Origin: an uncultured Lachnospiraceae bacterium
GTDB lineage: Bacteria; Bacillota; Clostridia; Lachnospirales; Lachnospiraceae
Length of the DNA: 64,000 nucleotides
NCBI GenBank assembly: GCA_951800685.1
Contig: CATOJY010000003.1
Location: 1-64,000 of the forward strand
Reading direction: 5' to 3'
Each line of letters opens with the position of its first letter. The first letter of the stretch is position 1. Position numbers and translations under genes: made by a program. Shown one piece after another: positions 26,059 to 34,246 of this stretch. The notes under the pieces are model-generated. The model did not search any database. It saw only the letters and a list, made by a program, of their open reading frames with translations, and was not told the DNA's origin.

Positions 26059-26898
26059 CTAAATGATACGGGAATCATATTCAATTCCCGATTTTAACGC
26101 CCGCAGTGTGTCGTCGTACATATCAGCCTTCTCGTAGCTTTCATGACGGATGTAATAGTTGTAAATAATATCGATCATGACGAGGATTGGGTACTGGGGA
26201 GATATCATATTACCATGATTTAAATGCTGTAAAGATGCCAGAAGCACCACTTCACTACAGAAATCGGTATAGATATCCTTATCATTGGCAGTAAAGATTA
26301 CTGTCCTGGCCCCTTTTTTGTGTGCCTCGCGAAGCAGATAAAGTACCCCTTTCGTCTCCCCGCTTAAAGAAAAACCACATACCAGACTTCTCTTATTCTG
26401 GAACACTGCCTGCATACGCATTCTGTCTGTATCCTGAAGCGAATCAATATCTACACCGATCCGCATGAATCTGCTTTCCATCTCGCTTGCCGCCAGACCA
26501 GAACTGCCAATCCCACACGCTACTACCCTGTCCGCCTCAAAAAGATACTGGACAATCCTTGCAATCTGTGCCTCATCCATGAGACTGTAGGTTTTATTCA
26601 GCAGATCCTGATAGGTATTCAGCACCATTCTGGTACTGTCCGCTGTTACTTCTCCTCTTCTCATGAAAGTTCTTTCATATTGATAAATAAATTCCCTGTA
26701 CCCGTGAAAGCCACATTTCTTTGCAAACCTTGAAAGAGACGCTTCGGATACAAATACTTCCTTCGCAATATTCTGCGCTGAAAAATCAGTGTTGTTTTTA
26801 TTATTGATAAAAAAATCAGCTATATTTTTTTCTACATTTGTTAGACTGTCATATTTTGCTTCTATGATCGGTATGATCGATTTATTGTAACTATTCAT
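26059..26898 (-). CDS. MurR/RpiR-family transcriptional regulator
   Basis: A 279-residue regulator with an N-terminal RpiR helix-turn-helix (TDFSAQNIAKEVFVSEASLSRFAKKCGFHGYREF, about 34-68) and a C-terminal SIS sugar-phosphate domain (about 120-250; VVACGIGSSGLAASEM, GFSLSGETKG). NanR regulators of several Firmicutes belong to this family and sense ManNAc-6-P or related compounds. It heads the unit with yesL and the importer and is divergent from the SGNH gene. A palindrome of RpiR type lies inside its own coding sequence and also before nanE. It is the likely local regulator, mode unknown. Confidence 0.93.
   Translation of the reverse strand: MNSYNKSIIPIIEAKYDSLTNVEKNIADFFINNKNNTDFSAQNIAKEVFVSEASLSRFAKKCGFHGYREFIYQYERTFMRRGEVTADSTRMVLNTYQDLLNKTYSLMDEAQIARIVQYLFEADRVVACGIGSSGLAASEMESRFMRIGVDIDSLQDTDRMRMQAVFQNKRSLVCGFSLSGETKGVLYLLREAHKKGARTVIFTANDKDIYTDFCSEVVLLASLQHLNHGNMISPQYPILVMIDIIYNYYIRHESYEKADMYDDTLRALKSGIEYDSRII
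26663..26680. promoter_or_regulatory. RpiR-like palindrome inside the regulator gene
   Basis: ATGAAAGTTCTTTCATAT, identical over 18 bases to 29378-29395 before nanE. Here it encodes YERTFM within the regulator. Its centre has TGAAAG-TT-CTTTCA, the arm type reported for several RpiR operators. Whether it is bound is untested. Confidence 0.5.
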
Positions 26899-26919
26899 CC
26901 TCTGTTACTCTTTAAGTCA

Positions 26920-26937
26920 ATGATTGCTCTTTCATTT
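26920..26937. promoter_or_regulatory. Degenerate RpiR-like site in the divergent rpiR/SGNH region
   Basis: ATGATTGCTCTTTCATTT matches 14 of 18 positions of the palindrome found at 29378 and 26663. One arm (CTTTCAT) is intact and the other is degraded. It lies 22 nt upstream of the regulator ATG and 44 nt upstream of the SGNH ATG, so it could act on both. Confidence 0.4.
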
Positions 26938-26980
26938 CATTTAATGCTATGATATAAAAAAATCTAAAGGAGGGATTTCT

Positions 26981-27631
26981 ATGACCACTACATCCAAAAC
27001 CATCGTCTGTTACGGTGACTCCAACACCCACGGCTACAATTCTGCAACTTTAGGACGCTTTAGCGAGAAAGAACGCTGGACTTGCCTGCTGGCGGATCTG
27101 CTGGGTACAGACTATCTTGTCCGTGAGGAGGGATTAAGCGGAAGAACTACTTCTTTTGACGATCCTCTCTTTGAGGGCTTAAATGGTTTCGCTTATCTCC
27201 ATTCCTGTATGATGACCCATGAGCCATTGGATCTTCTGATCATCATGCTTGGCACCAACGATGTGAAGATACGATTCAGCGCTACACCTGGCAATATTGC
27301 CAAGGGAATGGAGCGTCTTGTGACTAAGGCTCTGCATACGCCGGAAGCATGGAGGAATCATCCCAATATCCTGATTATTGCACCGCCTCCTATCGAAGAA
27401 GGTTATTATGAAACCAGCATTGGTCCTGAAATGGGTCCAGATTGTATTGAAAAATCAAAAAAACTTGCACCTCTGTTTCAGGAGATCGCTGGAAGGCTAA
27501 ACTGCCATTTCTTAGATGCCGCATCCATCCCAGGTGTAGGTATGTACCCTCACGACCATATGCATCTGAGCCTTAATTCCCACAGGCTTTTGGCAGAAAA
27601 ACTTGCGGTACTGATCCCTACACTTTGTTAA
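26981..27631 (+). CDS. SGNH/GDSL-family hydrolase
   Basis: A 216-residue cytoplasmic esterase-type protein. The nucleophile block is CYGDSNTHGYN (Ser about 14), followed by block III LGTNDVKIRF and a C-terminal DHMHLSLNSHRLLA with the catalytic Asp/His pair. It is compact, with no export signal. It is the only plus-strand gene of the sialic acid locus. Its TAA shares bases with the nanA stop (27628-27631). A sialate O-acetylesterase role would fit, since host sialic acids are often O-acetylated, but the family also includes arylesterases and carbohydrate esterases. GGAGGG lies 7 nt before the ATG. Confidence 0.88.
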   Translation: MTTTSKTIVCYGDSNTHGYNSATLGRFSEKERWTCLLADLLGTDYLVREEGLSGRTTSFDDPLFEGLNGFAYLHSCMMTHEPLDLLIIMLGTNDVKIRFSATPGNIAKGMERLVTKALHTPEAWRNHPNILIIAPPPIEEGYYETSIGPEMGPDCIEKSKKLAPLFQEIAGRLNCHFLDAASIPGVGMYPHDHMHLSLNSHRLLAEKLAVLIPTLC

Positions 27632-28545
27632 TTGAGTTCTGACCTTGCCTCCCGGATCATTCTCGCTGCCTCTTCCGCGATTGGCATATCTTCTTTAGTC
27701 AGATTGGTCAAGGGCCTGCGTACACCACCGATGTCCAGGCCTTCATTGATCCGAAGGACTTCTTTGATGACAGCATACATATTGCCGTGTGCTTCACACA
27801 TCTTATAGATGACCGCATCTGCCTGACACTGTATTGCATAAGCGCTCTTTAAATCTCCTGCTTCTACCAACTCATTCATCTTGAGAAACAGCTCCGGCAT
27901 AACACCATAAGTTCCACCGATACCGCCTTCTGCACCAATCACACGACCACTGATGAACTGCTCATCGGGACCATTGAAGATGATATAATCTTCTCCACCT
28001 GCCTGCTTGAACTGCTGGATATCCTGTACCGGCATGGAAGAATTCTTGACGCCGATCACCCTTGGATTCTCCCGCATCCTGGCAAAGAGACTCAACGTCA
28101 AAGAAACACCGGCCAACTGTGGTATATTATAGATAATAAAATCTGTATCTGGTGCTGCATCACTGATGTCGTTCCAATATTCCGCAATAGCGTATTCTGG
28201 TAAATGGAAATAGATTGGCGGAATACAGGCGATAGCATCGACACCAAGTTTCTGCGCATGGGATGCCAGCTCTCTGCTGTCCTTCGTATTATTGCAGGCC
28301 ACGTGGGCAATTACAGTCAATTTACTCTTTGCTGCTTCCATCACATTCTCCAGAACAATCTTGCGATCTTCTACACTCTGGTAAATACATTCGCCGGAAG
28401 AACCGTTGACATAGATTCCTTTCACGCCTTTTCTGATAAAATATTCTGTCAATGCACGAACCCTATCCGGGCTGATATTTCCTTCCTTATCATAACAGGC
28501 ATAAAATGCAGGGATGATTCCCTTATATTTATCCAGATTTCTCAT
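27628..28545 (-). CDS. nanA: N-acetylneuraminate lyase
   Basis: Class I aldolase of the DHDPS family that splits Neu5Ac into ManNAc and pyruvate. The 305 residues show the family marks: YVNGSSGECIYQS (the GSSGE pocket), the Tyr in FIIYNIPQLAG (about residue 137) and the Schiff-base Lys in VIGVKNSS (about 165), then GPDEQFISGRVIGAEGGIGGTY. The neighbours nanE and nanK make sialic acid lyase much likelier than dihydrodipicolinate synthase. It starts 51 nt after nanE and ends against the convergent SGNH gene. Confidence 0.93.
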   Translation of the reverse strand: MRNLDKYKGIIPAFYACYDKEGNISPDRVRALTEYFIRKGVKGIYVNGSSGECIYQSVEDRKIVLENVMEAAKSKLTVIAHVACNNTKDSRELASHAQKLGVDAIACIPPIYFHLPEYAIAEYWNDISDAAPDTDFIIYNIPQLAGVSLTLSLFARMRENPRVIGVKNSSMPVQDIQQFKQAGGEDYIIFNGPDEQFISGRVIGAEGGIGGTYGVMPELFLKMNELVEAGDLKSAYAIQCQADAVIYKMCEAHGNMYAVIKEVLRINEGLDIGGVRRPLTNLTKEDMPIAEEAARMIREARSELN

Positions 28546-28596
28546 ATTTTATATTTCTCCCCCTTCTCTGAATTGCACCTTGTACTTTTGATACTC

Positions 28597-29286
28597 TTAT
28601 TCCAAAGCTTCTGCAAAAGACTTTGTGATCAGCTGCGGCCTGGTAATGATCGAACCGACTACAACACTGAATACGCCCAATTCCACTACCCGTTTTGCCT
28701 TCTCTGGCGTATTGATATTGCCTTCCGCAATCACTTTATGTTTAGCTTTTGCAATAATTTTACGGATAATCTCGAAATCATTGGTTTCTATCTTGTCATT
28801 CTGGCTTTGTTCTGTGTACCCGACCATCGTGGTTCCTATAAAGTCAAACCCAAGTTCATCTGCATGAAGCGCCTCTTCCACGGTAGAGCAGTCAGCCATC
28901 AGAAGTTGATCTGGATATTTCTCCTTGATCTGATGAAAAAATTCATCGAGCGTCAATCCCTCCGGCCGCAGGGCACCTGTAGCATCCAGTGCTATAATCT
29001 CCGGCCTAACTTCCATGAGTTCGTCAATCTCTTTCATAGTTGGTGTTATGTAAACTCCGCTTCCTTCATAATCACGTTTTACGATACCAATAATTGGCAA
29101 ATCAACCTGTGATTGGATCTCCCTGATATCCTCTTTGGTATTTGCGCGGATTCCACGTGCGCCACCCTCTCTTGCTGCCACAGCCATTCTCCCCATGATA
29201 AAGGAAGAATGCAGCGGTTCATGCGGAAGCGCCTGGCAGGATACAATCAGCTTGCCTTTTAGTTGTTCTACTCTACTCTCTACCAC
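28597..29286 (-). CDS. nanE: N-acetylmannosamine-6-phosphate 2-epimerase
   Basis: Turns ManNAc-6-P into GlcNAc-6-P. The 229-residue TIM barrel has IVSCQALPHEPLH, PIIGIVKRDYEGSGVYITPT, IIALDATGALRP, LLMADCSTVEEA and VIAEGNINTPEKAK, all NanE signatures with the catalytic Lys in IVKRDY. The start is a GTG at 29286 with GAGG 10 nt upstream; no in-frame ATG fits the family start better. It has its own promoter (29335-29363) and an RpiR-like palindrome further upstream. Confidence 0.95.
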   Translation of the reverse strand: MVESRVEQLKGKLIVSCQALPHEPLHSSFIMGRMAVAAREGGARGIRANTKEDIREIQSQVDLPIIGIVKRDYEGSGVYITPTMKEIDELMEVRPEIIALDATGALRPEGLTLDEFFHQIKEKYPDQLLMADCSTVEEALHADELGFDFIGTTMVGYTEQSQNDKIETNDFEIIRKIIAKAKHKVIAEGNINTPEKAKRVVELGVFSVVVGSIITRPQLITKSFAEALE

Positions 29287-29334
29287 TTATTCATCGCCTC
29301 TTTTCTCATCACAATATTTATATCTGTAGTTTAC

Positions 29335-29363
29335 ATTATATCTATCAAAGAAATTAATTTCAA
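29335..29363 (-). promoter_or_regulatory. Promoter of nanE-nanA
   Basis: On the minus strand, -35 TTGAAA (29363-29358), a 17-bp spacer and a perfect -10 TATAAT (29340-29335). The palindrome at 29377-29394 ends 13 nt upstream of the -35, a place that suits activation more than simple blocking. Confidence 0.75.
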
Positions 29364-29376
29364 CACATTATATTTT

Positions 29377-29394
29377 TATGAAAGTTCTTTCATA
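29377..29394. promoter_or_regulatory. RpiR-like palindromic operator upstream of nanE
   Basis: TATGAAAGTTCTTTCATA is a perfect palindrome with 8-bp arms and a 2-nt centre. The TGAAA/TTTCA arms resemble known RpiR-family sites. An identical core lies within the rpiR gene at 26663-26680. Confidence 0.65.
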
Positions 29395-29493
29395 TTATTT
29401 GTGCACTACGCCCTGAAATACGTTTCTCAAACATATTTTTTGTCATATCCATACAAAATCTTGTTTATGATTTCATTATTATGCCTTATACAC

Positions 29494-29527
29494 ACAAAAA
29501 ACCTGCCTATCATACAATCGGCAGGTT
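29494..29527 (-). terminator. Intrinsic terminator after nanK
   Basis: On the minus strand, AACCTGCC (29527-29520) pairs with GGCAGGTT (29507-29500) and is followed by a TTTTTTGTGTG tail. It lies just past the nanK stop at 29534 and separates the yhcH-nanK transcript from nanE-nanA. Confidence 0.88.
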
Positions 29528-29533
29528 CTGTCT

Positions 29534-30433
29534 TCAACATAGTGTTTTTCTTTTCTGATATTCTTTATGTGCCGCCCATGCTGCTCCAAGCATGCCGGCT
29601 CGATTGCCAAGTCCGGCTTGTACCACACGGACATTTCTAAATGAAGGAATCAGCTGCTCCTGCAGCAGTTCCTGTATCTTCTGGATTACATATTCCTGTT
29701 CCATAATGCCCCCTCCCAGAACAGCAAGGGCAGGATTAAAAATATGTACAAGAGTAACCAGTCCATAAACAATCTCACTGATCCATTGATCAACCAGCTG
29801 TCCCACCTCTGGTTTCTCTATCTGCGCAAAGATGTCACGACCGTTTTGTAGTTTTGGAAAACGTGCACTGACTTGCTTCACCAGAGCTGTTGTTGACGCA
29901 TACCGTTCATAACATCCGCTGAACATATCTACCTTTGGATCCCGGCATTCAGGATGTATTACGATGCCGCCGAATTCTCCTGCTGAGTAACTGGAGCCGG
30001 TATAAACTTCTCCATTCACGACAATGGCGCCTCCAACACCAGTTCCGTAAGTCAGACACAGAAAATCTTTTGCACCTATTCCTGCCCCGTAGTGGGCCTC
30101 TCCAATCGCCGCACTGTTTACATCATTCTGAACAGCTACCGGCACGGGAAACCGCTCTTCGATCCGCTCTCGGATCTTCATACCAGTATAGCCTGGAATA
30201 TTTTCATTGGCATACAGGATTGACCCCTGTTCTACATTCACCTGCCCCGCCGTGCTGACCCCAACTGCCTGAAACTCTTCATACTCATCAAGAATGCCCA
30301 ATACTTTCTGCATCACGTACTCTCCACCTGATCGGGCATTCGTGTCCGTCTCACGGATTTCAACGATTTGTCCATCCTGCCAGATGCCGGATTTGATACT
30401 AGTTCCTCCAATGTCTACTACCGCTATTCTCAT
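29534..30433 (-). CDS. nanK: ROK-family sugar kinase, probable N-acetylmannosamine kinase
   Basis: Phosphorylates ManNAc released by NanA to ManNAc-6-P. The 299 residues have the ROK phosphate motif (AVVDIGGTSIKSG), the VQNDVNSAAIGE active-site stretch with catalytic Asp, LTYGTGVGGAIVVNG and LAVLGGGIM. The zinc motif is incomplete: HPECRDPK and FSGCYERYAS keep two Cys, where the usual pattern has CxCGxxGC. Such loss occurs in other Firmicute NanK-like kinases. The ATG at 30433 has GGAAGGAG 13 nt upstream, slightly far; a TTG nine codons earlier is less likely. Assignment as NanK rests on context. Confidence 0.85.
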   Translation of the reverse strand: MRIAVVDIGGTSIKSGIWQDGQIVEIRETDTNARSGGEYVMQKVLGILDEYEEFQAVGVSTAGQVNVEQGSILYANENIPGYTGMKIRERIEERFPVPVAVQNDVNSAAIGEAHYGAGIGAKDFLCLTYGTGVGGAIVVNGEVYTGSSYSAGEFGGIVIHPECRDPKVDMFSGCYERYASTTALVKQVSARFPKLQNGRDIFAQIEKPEVGQLVDQWISEIVYGLVTLVHIFNPALAVLGGGIMEQEYVIQKIQELLQEQLIPSFRNVRVVQAGLGNRAGMLGAAWAAHKEYQKRKTLC

Positions 30434-30471
30434 CTTTATAACTTTACTCCTTCCTGCCAACTATATCCCGG

Positions 30472-30927
30472 TCAGCATCCTTTCCGTACTTTGATCACAG
30501 CTTTACGAATCCTCTCTTCCTGCCCCTCAGCCGCAACACCTGGCATATGTGGTTCCAATGGTACACAGACAGCAAACATCCCCGGTGCCAGATGACAGAC
30601 AGTCTCACATCTGCAGAGCCCCATACCAATATCTCCATCCTTGCAGTATGGTTTCGTCGTCTCGTGCAGTTCTTGTGAAAAAAGAATATCTTCTTTTCCT
30701 GAAAGATCAATTTGAATATCATAATAATTTTCATGAAACTCATATTCTGTCTTATCCGCCTTTGTATCTGCATGCATTACATTCACAAAAACAGCGTCCC
30801 CGTCAATTTCATGCCTGCCATCCTCCAGCAAAGATAAGTCCGTTTCCATCATATAACGCAAAGCCTGGTCCAGATTCCTGCTGATACCCATATACCGTTG
30901 TGCATTTCCTATTTTGTCATAAATCAT
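30472..30927 (-). CDS. YhcH/YjgK/YiaL-family protein (NanQ-like)
   Basis: A 151-residue cupin-like protein. The stretches HADTKADKTEYEFHENYYDIQIDLSGKEDI and MFAVCVPLEPHMPGV mark the family, with His and Glu residues that hold a metal in structures of members. The E. coli homologue YhcH (NanQ) is reported to speed sialic acid anomer conversion. The ATG at 30927 follows GGAGAGG closely; the frame is open upstream, but that part overlaps the flavoprotein gene and is not family-like. It lies 32 nt after that gene and 38 nt before nanK. Confidence 0.9.
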   Translation of the reverse strand: MIYDKIGNAQRYMGISRNLDQALRYMMETDLSLLEDGRHEIDGDAVFVNVMHADTKADKTEYEFHENYYDIQIDLSGKEDILFSQELHETTKPYCKDGDIGMGLCRCETVCHLAPGMFAVCVPLEPHMPGVAAEGQEERIRKAVIKVRKGC

Positions 30928-30958
30928 ACCCCTCTCTCCTTTCTTTCTACGATCCCAA

Positions 30959-32629
30959 TTACCGGTCCTCTTCTTCTGCTGTCCTTGCAGACGGGATAAA
31001 TTCTGATGCAATCCTCTCCGCAGCCACCATGCCGTCCATCGCCGCAGAAGTAATACCTCCCGCATACCCAGCGCCTTCTCCACATGGATATAATCCGCGA
31101 AGAGAAGACTGCCCTGTCTCATCCCGCAGGATTCTCACAGGAGAAGAAGTTCTGCTCTCTACGCCGGACAGATACGCGTCACCATCCGAAAAACCATGCA
31201 GGGTTTGACCGACCAGGTCGATTCCTTCTACCAACGCACGGTTAAGTTCCATCGGCAGAATATCATGTACTGGCGCCATACAGTAATTTCCTTTCACTGC
31301 CGGCGCGAACGAAGAATAGCATTTTCTGATAGCTGCCTGCTTTTCTGACCGGCCGTCCTCCTCCTCTTCCTTTGTCACAAAGCGTTTGAACGCTCCATAA
31401 GTCTCCACCGGGACAGCCCCCATTCCAATTCGGTACGCCCGCTCCTCCAGTTCCCGCTGAAAAGCAATCCCGCCAAGCGGCGTCTTATCTGCAAAGTCTT
31501 TTGGTGTTACTGTGACAATCATGGCGCTGTTGCTGTTATCTCCATTTCGTCCACTATAACTCATGCCGTTTACTGCCAGTCGTCCAGACTCGGAAGACGC
31601 ATTGACCACATAGCCGCCAGGACACATGCAGAAAGAATAGACGCCTCTGCCCGAAGAAGTCTGTGCTGTCACCTTGTAACTGGCGGCGGGAAGGGATGGA
31701 TGATCTACACTGCCATACTGGATCTGGTCAATCATCCTGCGCGGATGTTCCATACGCAGCCCAACGGCAAACGCCTTCGCTTCCATAGGCACCTGTTTTT
31801 GGTACAACATCTCAAAAGTATCTCTTGCGCTGTGTCCGATTGCCAGCACAATCGTTTCACTCTCTATGACATAATCGCTTTCCTTCTCCCTGACAACAAC
31901 ACCTCTTACTTGTTCTTCCTGGGAAAGCAGATCCACCACCTGTGCGCTGAATCTCACCTCGCCACCCCAGGAAATGATATGTTCCCGTATGTTTTTGACT
32001 ACCGAAACCAGAATATCTGTACCAATATGTGGTTTCGCCTCGTACAGGATCTGTTCCGGTGCACCGGCTTCCACAAAGATCCGAAGAACTTCTTTGTTTC
32101 TTCCAAATTTATCTTTTACCAAGGTATTCAACTTACCATCTGAGAAGGTGCCCGCGCCTCCTTCTCCAAACTGTACATTGGAAGCTGGATCAAGCACCCC
32201 CTCCTGCCAAAACTTTTCCACATCCGTGATCCGTCTTTCCACACAGTTTCCCCGCTCTAAAAGAAGCGGTTTGTAACCATGTTTTGCCAGTAGATAGCCG
32301 CAAAACAGGCCCGCTGGTCCCGTACCTACAATAACAGGCCTGCTGTGGAGCTGCCGGCTGCCCGGCATTGGAAACTTGTATGTTTTCTCTTCTACTGCTT
32401 GCACCTGTTTACTTCTGCATTTGGCAAGCACTTTTTTGGGTGACATAACAGATACGTCCAGAGAATAGTTGATCCAGATCTCTGGCTTTTTTCTGGCATC
32501 GATCGACTTTTTTACAATTTGCCAGTCCAGAATCTCTGAGGGCGCAATGCGCAGCACAGCCGCCGCCTTTCGTTCAATATCCTGTCTGGTATGTTCCAGT
32601 GGAACTTTAATCTGATTGATTCGAATCAT
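30959..32629 (-). CDS. NAD(P)/FAD-dependent oxidoreductase (COG2509 type)
   Basis: A 556-residue flavoprotein. The first ~95 residues form a small alpha/beta domain (RINQIKVPLEHT, KKSIDARKKPEIWINYSLDV). The FAD fold starts at VIVGTGPAGLFCGYLLAKHG (about 99-118) and continues with SNVQFGEGGAGTFSDGKLNT, a hallmark of this family. The end, LYPCGEGAGYAGGITSAAMDGM, completes the fold. Function is not established; members are common in Clostridia. It starts 36 nt after another flavoprotein gene and ends 31 nt before yhcH, so it may share a transcript with the kinase part of the sialic acid locus. Confidence 0.88.
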   Translation of the reverse strand: MIRINQIKVPLEHTRQDIERKAAAVLRIAPSEILDWQIVKKSIDARKKPEIWINYSLDVSVMSPKKVLAKCRSKQVQAVEEKTYKFPMPGSRQLHSRPVIVGTGPAGLFCGYLLAKHGYKPLLLERGNCVERRITDVEKFWQEGVLDPASNVQFGEGGAGTFSDGKLNTLVKDKFGRNKEVLRIFVEAGAPEQILYEAKPHIGTDILVSVVKNIREHIISWGGEVRFSAQVVDLLSQEEQVRGVVVREKESDYVIESETIVLAIGHSARDTFEMLYQKQVPMEAKAFAVGLRMEHPRRMIDQIQYGSVDHPSLPAASYKVTAQTSSGRGVYSFCMCPGGYVVNASSESGRLAVNGMSYSGRNGDNSNSAMIVTVTPKDFADKTPLGGIAFQRELEERAYRIGMGAVPVETYGAFKRFVTKEEEEDGRSEKQAAIRKCYSSFAPAVKGNYCMAPVHDILPMELNRALVEGIDLVGQTLHGFSDGDAYLSGVESRTSSPVRILRDETGQSSLRGLYPCGEGAGYAGGITSAAMDGMVAAERIASEFIPSARTAEEEDR

Positions 32630-32665
32630 TTTCCCGTCTTCTCTCCTGTAAGGGCAAAGGCAGCT

Positions 32666-34246
32666 TTATACACCCTGCTTTTTATGTGCTGTAATGATCG
32701 TATAGCTGTACGCGTTGACTGTAATCACACAGCCATCAACTTCAATATACCAGTTCTTCCCCTGTCTCGTGATCATTGCCTGTCCAGAGGCAATCTTTGC
32801 CCTGCACCATGCTACAACGTCTTCTGTCTTCAGGGCAAGATTCTTTCTGATCCTAATACCACCCAGCTCCGTCGTATGTAATCTGTCCAGATGGTCAGCC
32901 AGCGAATCCTGTCCTGGTTTTATCGTGTTTTCTTCCTTCTTCTTTGCTTCTGTCTTCCCATCTGTATCTGCATTCTTTTCGGATCCTGCGGCCGCAAAGC
33001 CGGCTACAGCCCCACTGCTCCATGCCCACTGCAGGTTATATCCGCCGCAGATTCCATCGATATCCAACAATTCCCCTGCAAAGAAGACTCCTGGTACCCT
33101 GACTGACTGCAGGCTCTCTGTAACTTCCCTAAAATCAACGCCGCCGGCACATACCTGCGCTTGCTCATAAGAATTCGTCTCTGCTACCGTCACTTTAAGA
33201 GAACGGAAAAGTTTCTCGAACTTCTCTCTTCGGGAAACAGAAATCTCACACGCCCGCTCTGTCTCATTGATGCCAGCCAGTTTTAATAACAGCAATCCTA
33301 CCTTCTTGTTGACGATCCCCGTTACAAACTGCTCCATTGACTGTTTGCCCTGCTGTGTCCATCTCTTCGTCCAAAATGCAGCGTTGCTATCCGGCATAAA
33401 ATCGATCTCTGCCGTAACGCATCTCTTTTCCAGCAGTGCATAGGCAGCAATTCTGCTGAACTGGAAAACCGGAATTCCTGAGATTCCATACTCTGTCAGC
33501 TGCAGCTCTCCATACACTTGGCTTGCAGCGATTCCATCTATGTACAGTGTTATGCCTGCCTCGCAGCGTACCCCCGCTGTCTGTTTTAGAAAAGCTTCCT
33601 TGCACCGAAGCGCTGTAAGCGCCGGTACCGTCGGTATAATCTGGTGTCCCAGTCTCTTAGCAAGCGCGAATCCATTACCATCTGATCCTGTCTTCGGAGC
33701 CGCCCTGCCGCCACAGGCCAGGATTACCGCATCATAAGTCCGCCTTCTGGGTTTGAAAGACTCTGTCTCTACCACTAACAGGCGTGCCTGCCCGCCTTCA
33801 CTGCCCATAGTACCCTCATTTACCGTCTTATCCTGTGATAAAGAGCTGACTGCGGCGACACGGCATCCAAGGAGGAGTGTGATTCCAAGTCTTTCCATCT
33901 CATACCGCAGCACATCCAGCACCGTCGCCGCCTGCTCACTGGCCGGATACAGATAACCATTCTTATCTTTGATCCTCATTCCCAGCTTCTGGAAAAAGAC
34001 TTTTGTTTCCGCCAACCCAAAACGACTATAAATCCTGTCCACACAGGCCGCTCCGCCTCCATAATAACAGTTTGCGTCCATGAATTCATTGGAGAAGTTA
34101 CACTTACCGTTTCCTGTAGAGAGAATCTTCTTCCCAACTCTTTCATTCCGCTCATATACGGTCACGTGAGCCCCTGCGTAGGTAGCACAAATGGCCGCCA
34201 TCATGCCGGCTGCTCCTCCCCCGACCACGGCAATCTCTTTACCCAT
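32666..34246 (-). CDS. HI0933/BaiN-family flavoprotein fused to a DUF3781-like domain
   Basis: A 526-residue protein. Residues 1-422 are a full HI0933-type flavoprotein: VVGGGAAGMMAAICA (7-21), KKILSTGNGKCNFSN (39-53), and the closing GVFFAGELLDIDGICGGYNLQWAWSSG (386-412). Members of this family include BaiN, linked to bile acid reduction, but most have no known role. After a charged linker (423-448) there is a ~75-residue extra domain with LHTTELGGIRIRKNL, VAWC, GKNWYIEVDGCVITVNAYSYTIITAH. That pattern is what I know from stand-alone DUF3781 proteins. The join is in one open frame with no sign of a sequencing slip. Confidence 0.87.
   Translation of the reverse strand: MGKEIAVVGGGAAGMMAAICATYAGAHVTVYERNERVGKKILSTGNGKCNFSNEFMDANCYYGGGAACVDRIYSRFGLAETKVFFQKLGMRIKDKNGYLYPASEQAATVLDVLRYEMERLGITLLLGCRVAAVSSLSQDKTVNEGTMGSEGGQARLLVVETESFKPRRRTYDAVILACGGRAAPKTGSDGNGFALAKRLGHQIIPTVPALTALRCKEAFLKQTAGVRCEAGITLYIDGIAASQVYGELQLTEYGISGIPVFQFSRIAAYALLEKRCVTAEIDFMPDSNAAFWTKRWTQQGKQSMEQFVTGIVNKKVGLLLLKLAGINETERACEISVSRREKFEKLFRSLKVTVAETNSYEQAQVCAGGVDFREVTESLQSVRVPGVFFAGELLDIDGICGGYNLQWAWSSGAVAGFAAAGSEKNADTDGKTEAKKKEENTIKPGQDSLADHLDRLHTTELGGIRIRKNLALKTEDVVAWCRAKIASGQAMITRQGKNWYIEVDGCVITVNAYSYTIITAHKKQGV

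Noticed and set aside
27628-28545. Dihydrodipicolinate synthase for lysine synthesis
   Set aside because: The neighbours nanE, nanK and yhcH and the sialic-lyase-like active-site regions make N-acetylneuraminate lyase the better call.
15186-29500. The shared tail TTTTTTGTGTG of the terminators near 15190 and 29495 as a dispersed repeat
   Set aside because: Only the T-tract and a short GTGTG match; the stems differ, so chance is enough to explain it.
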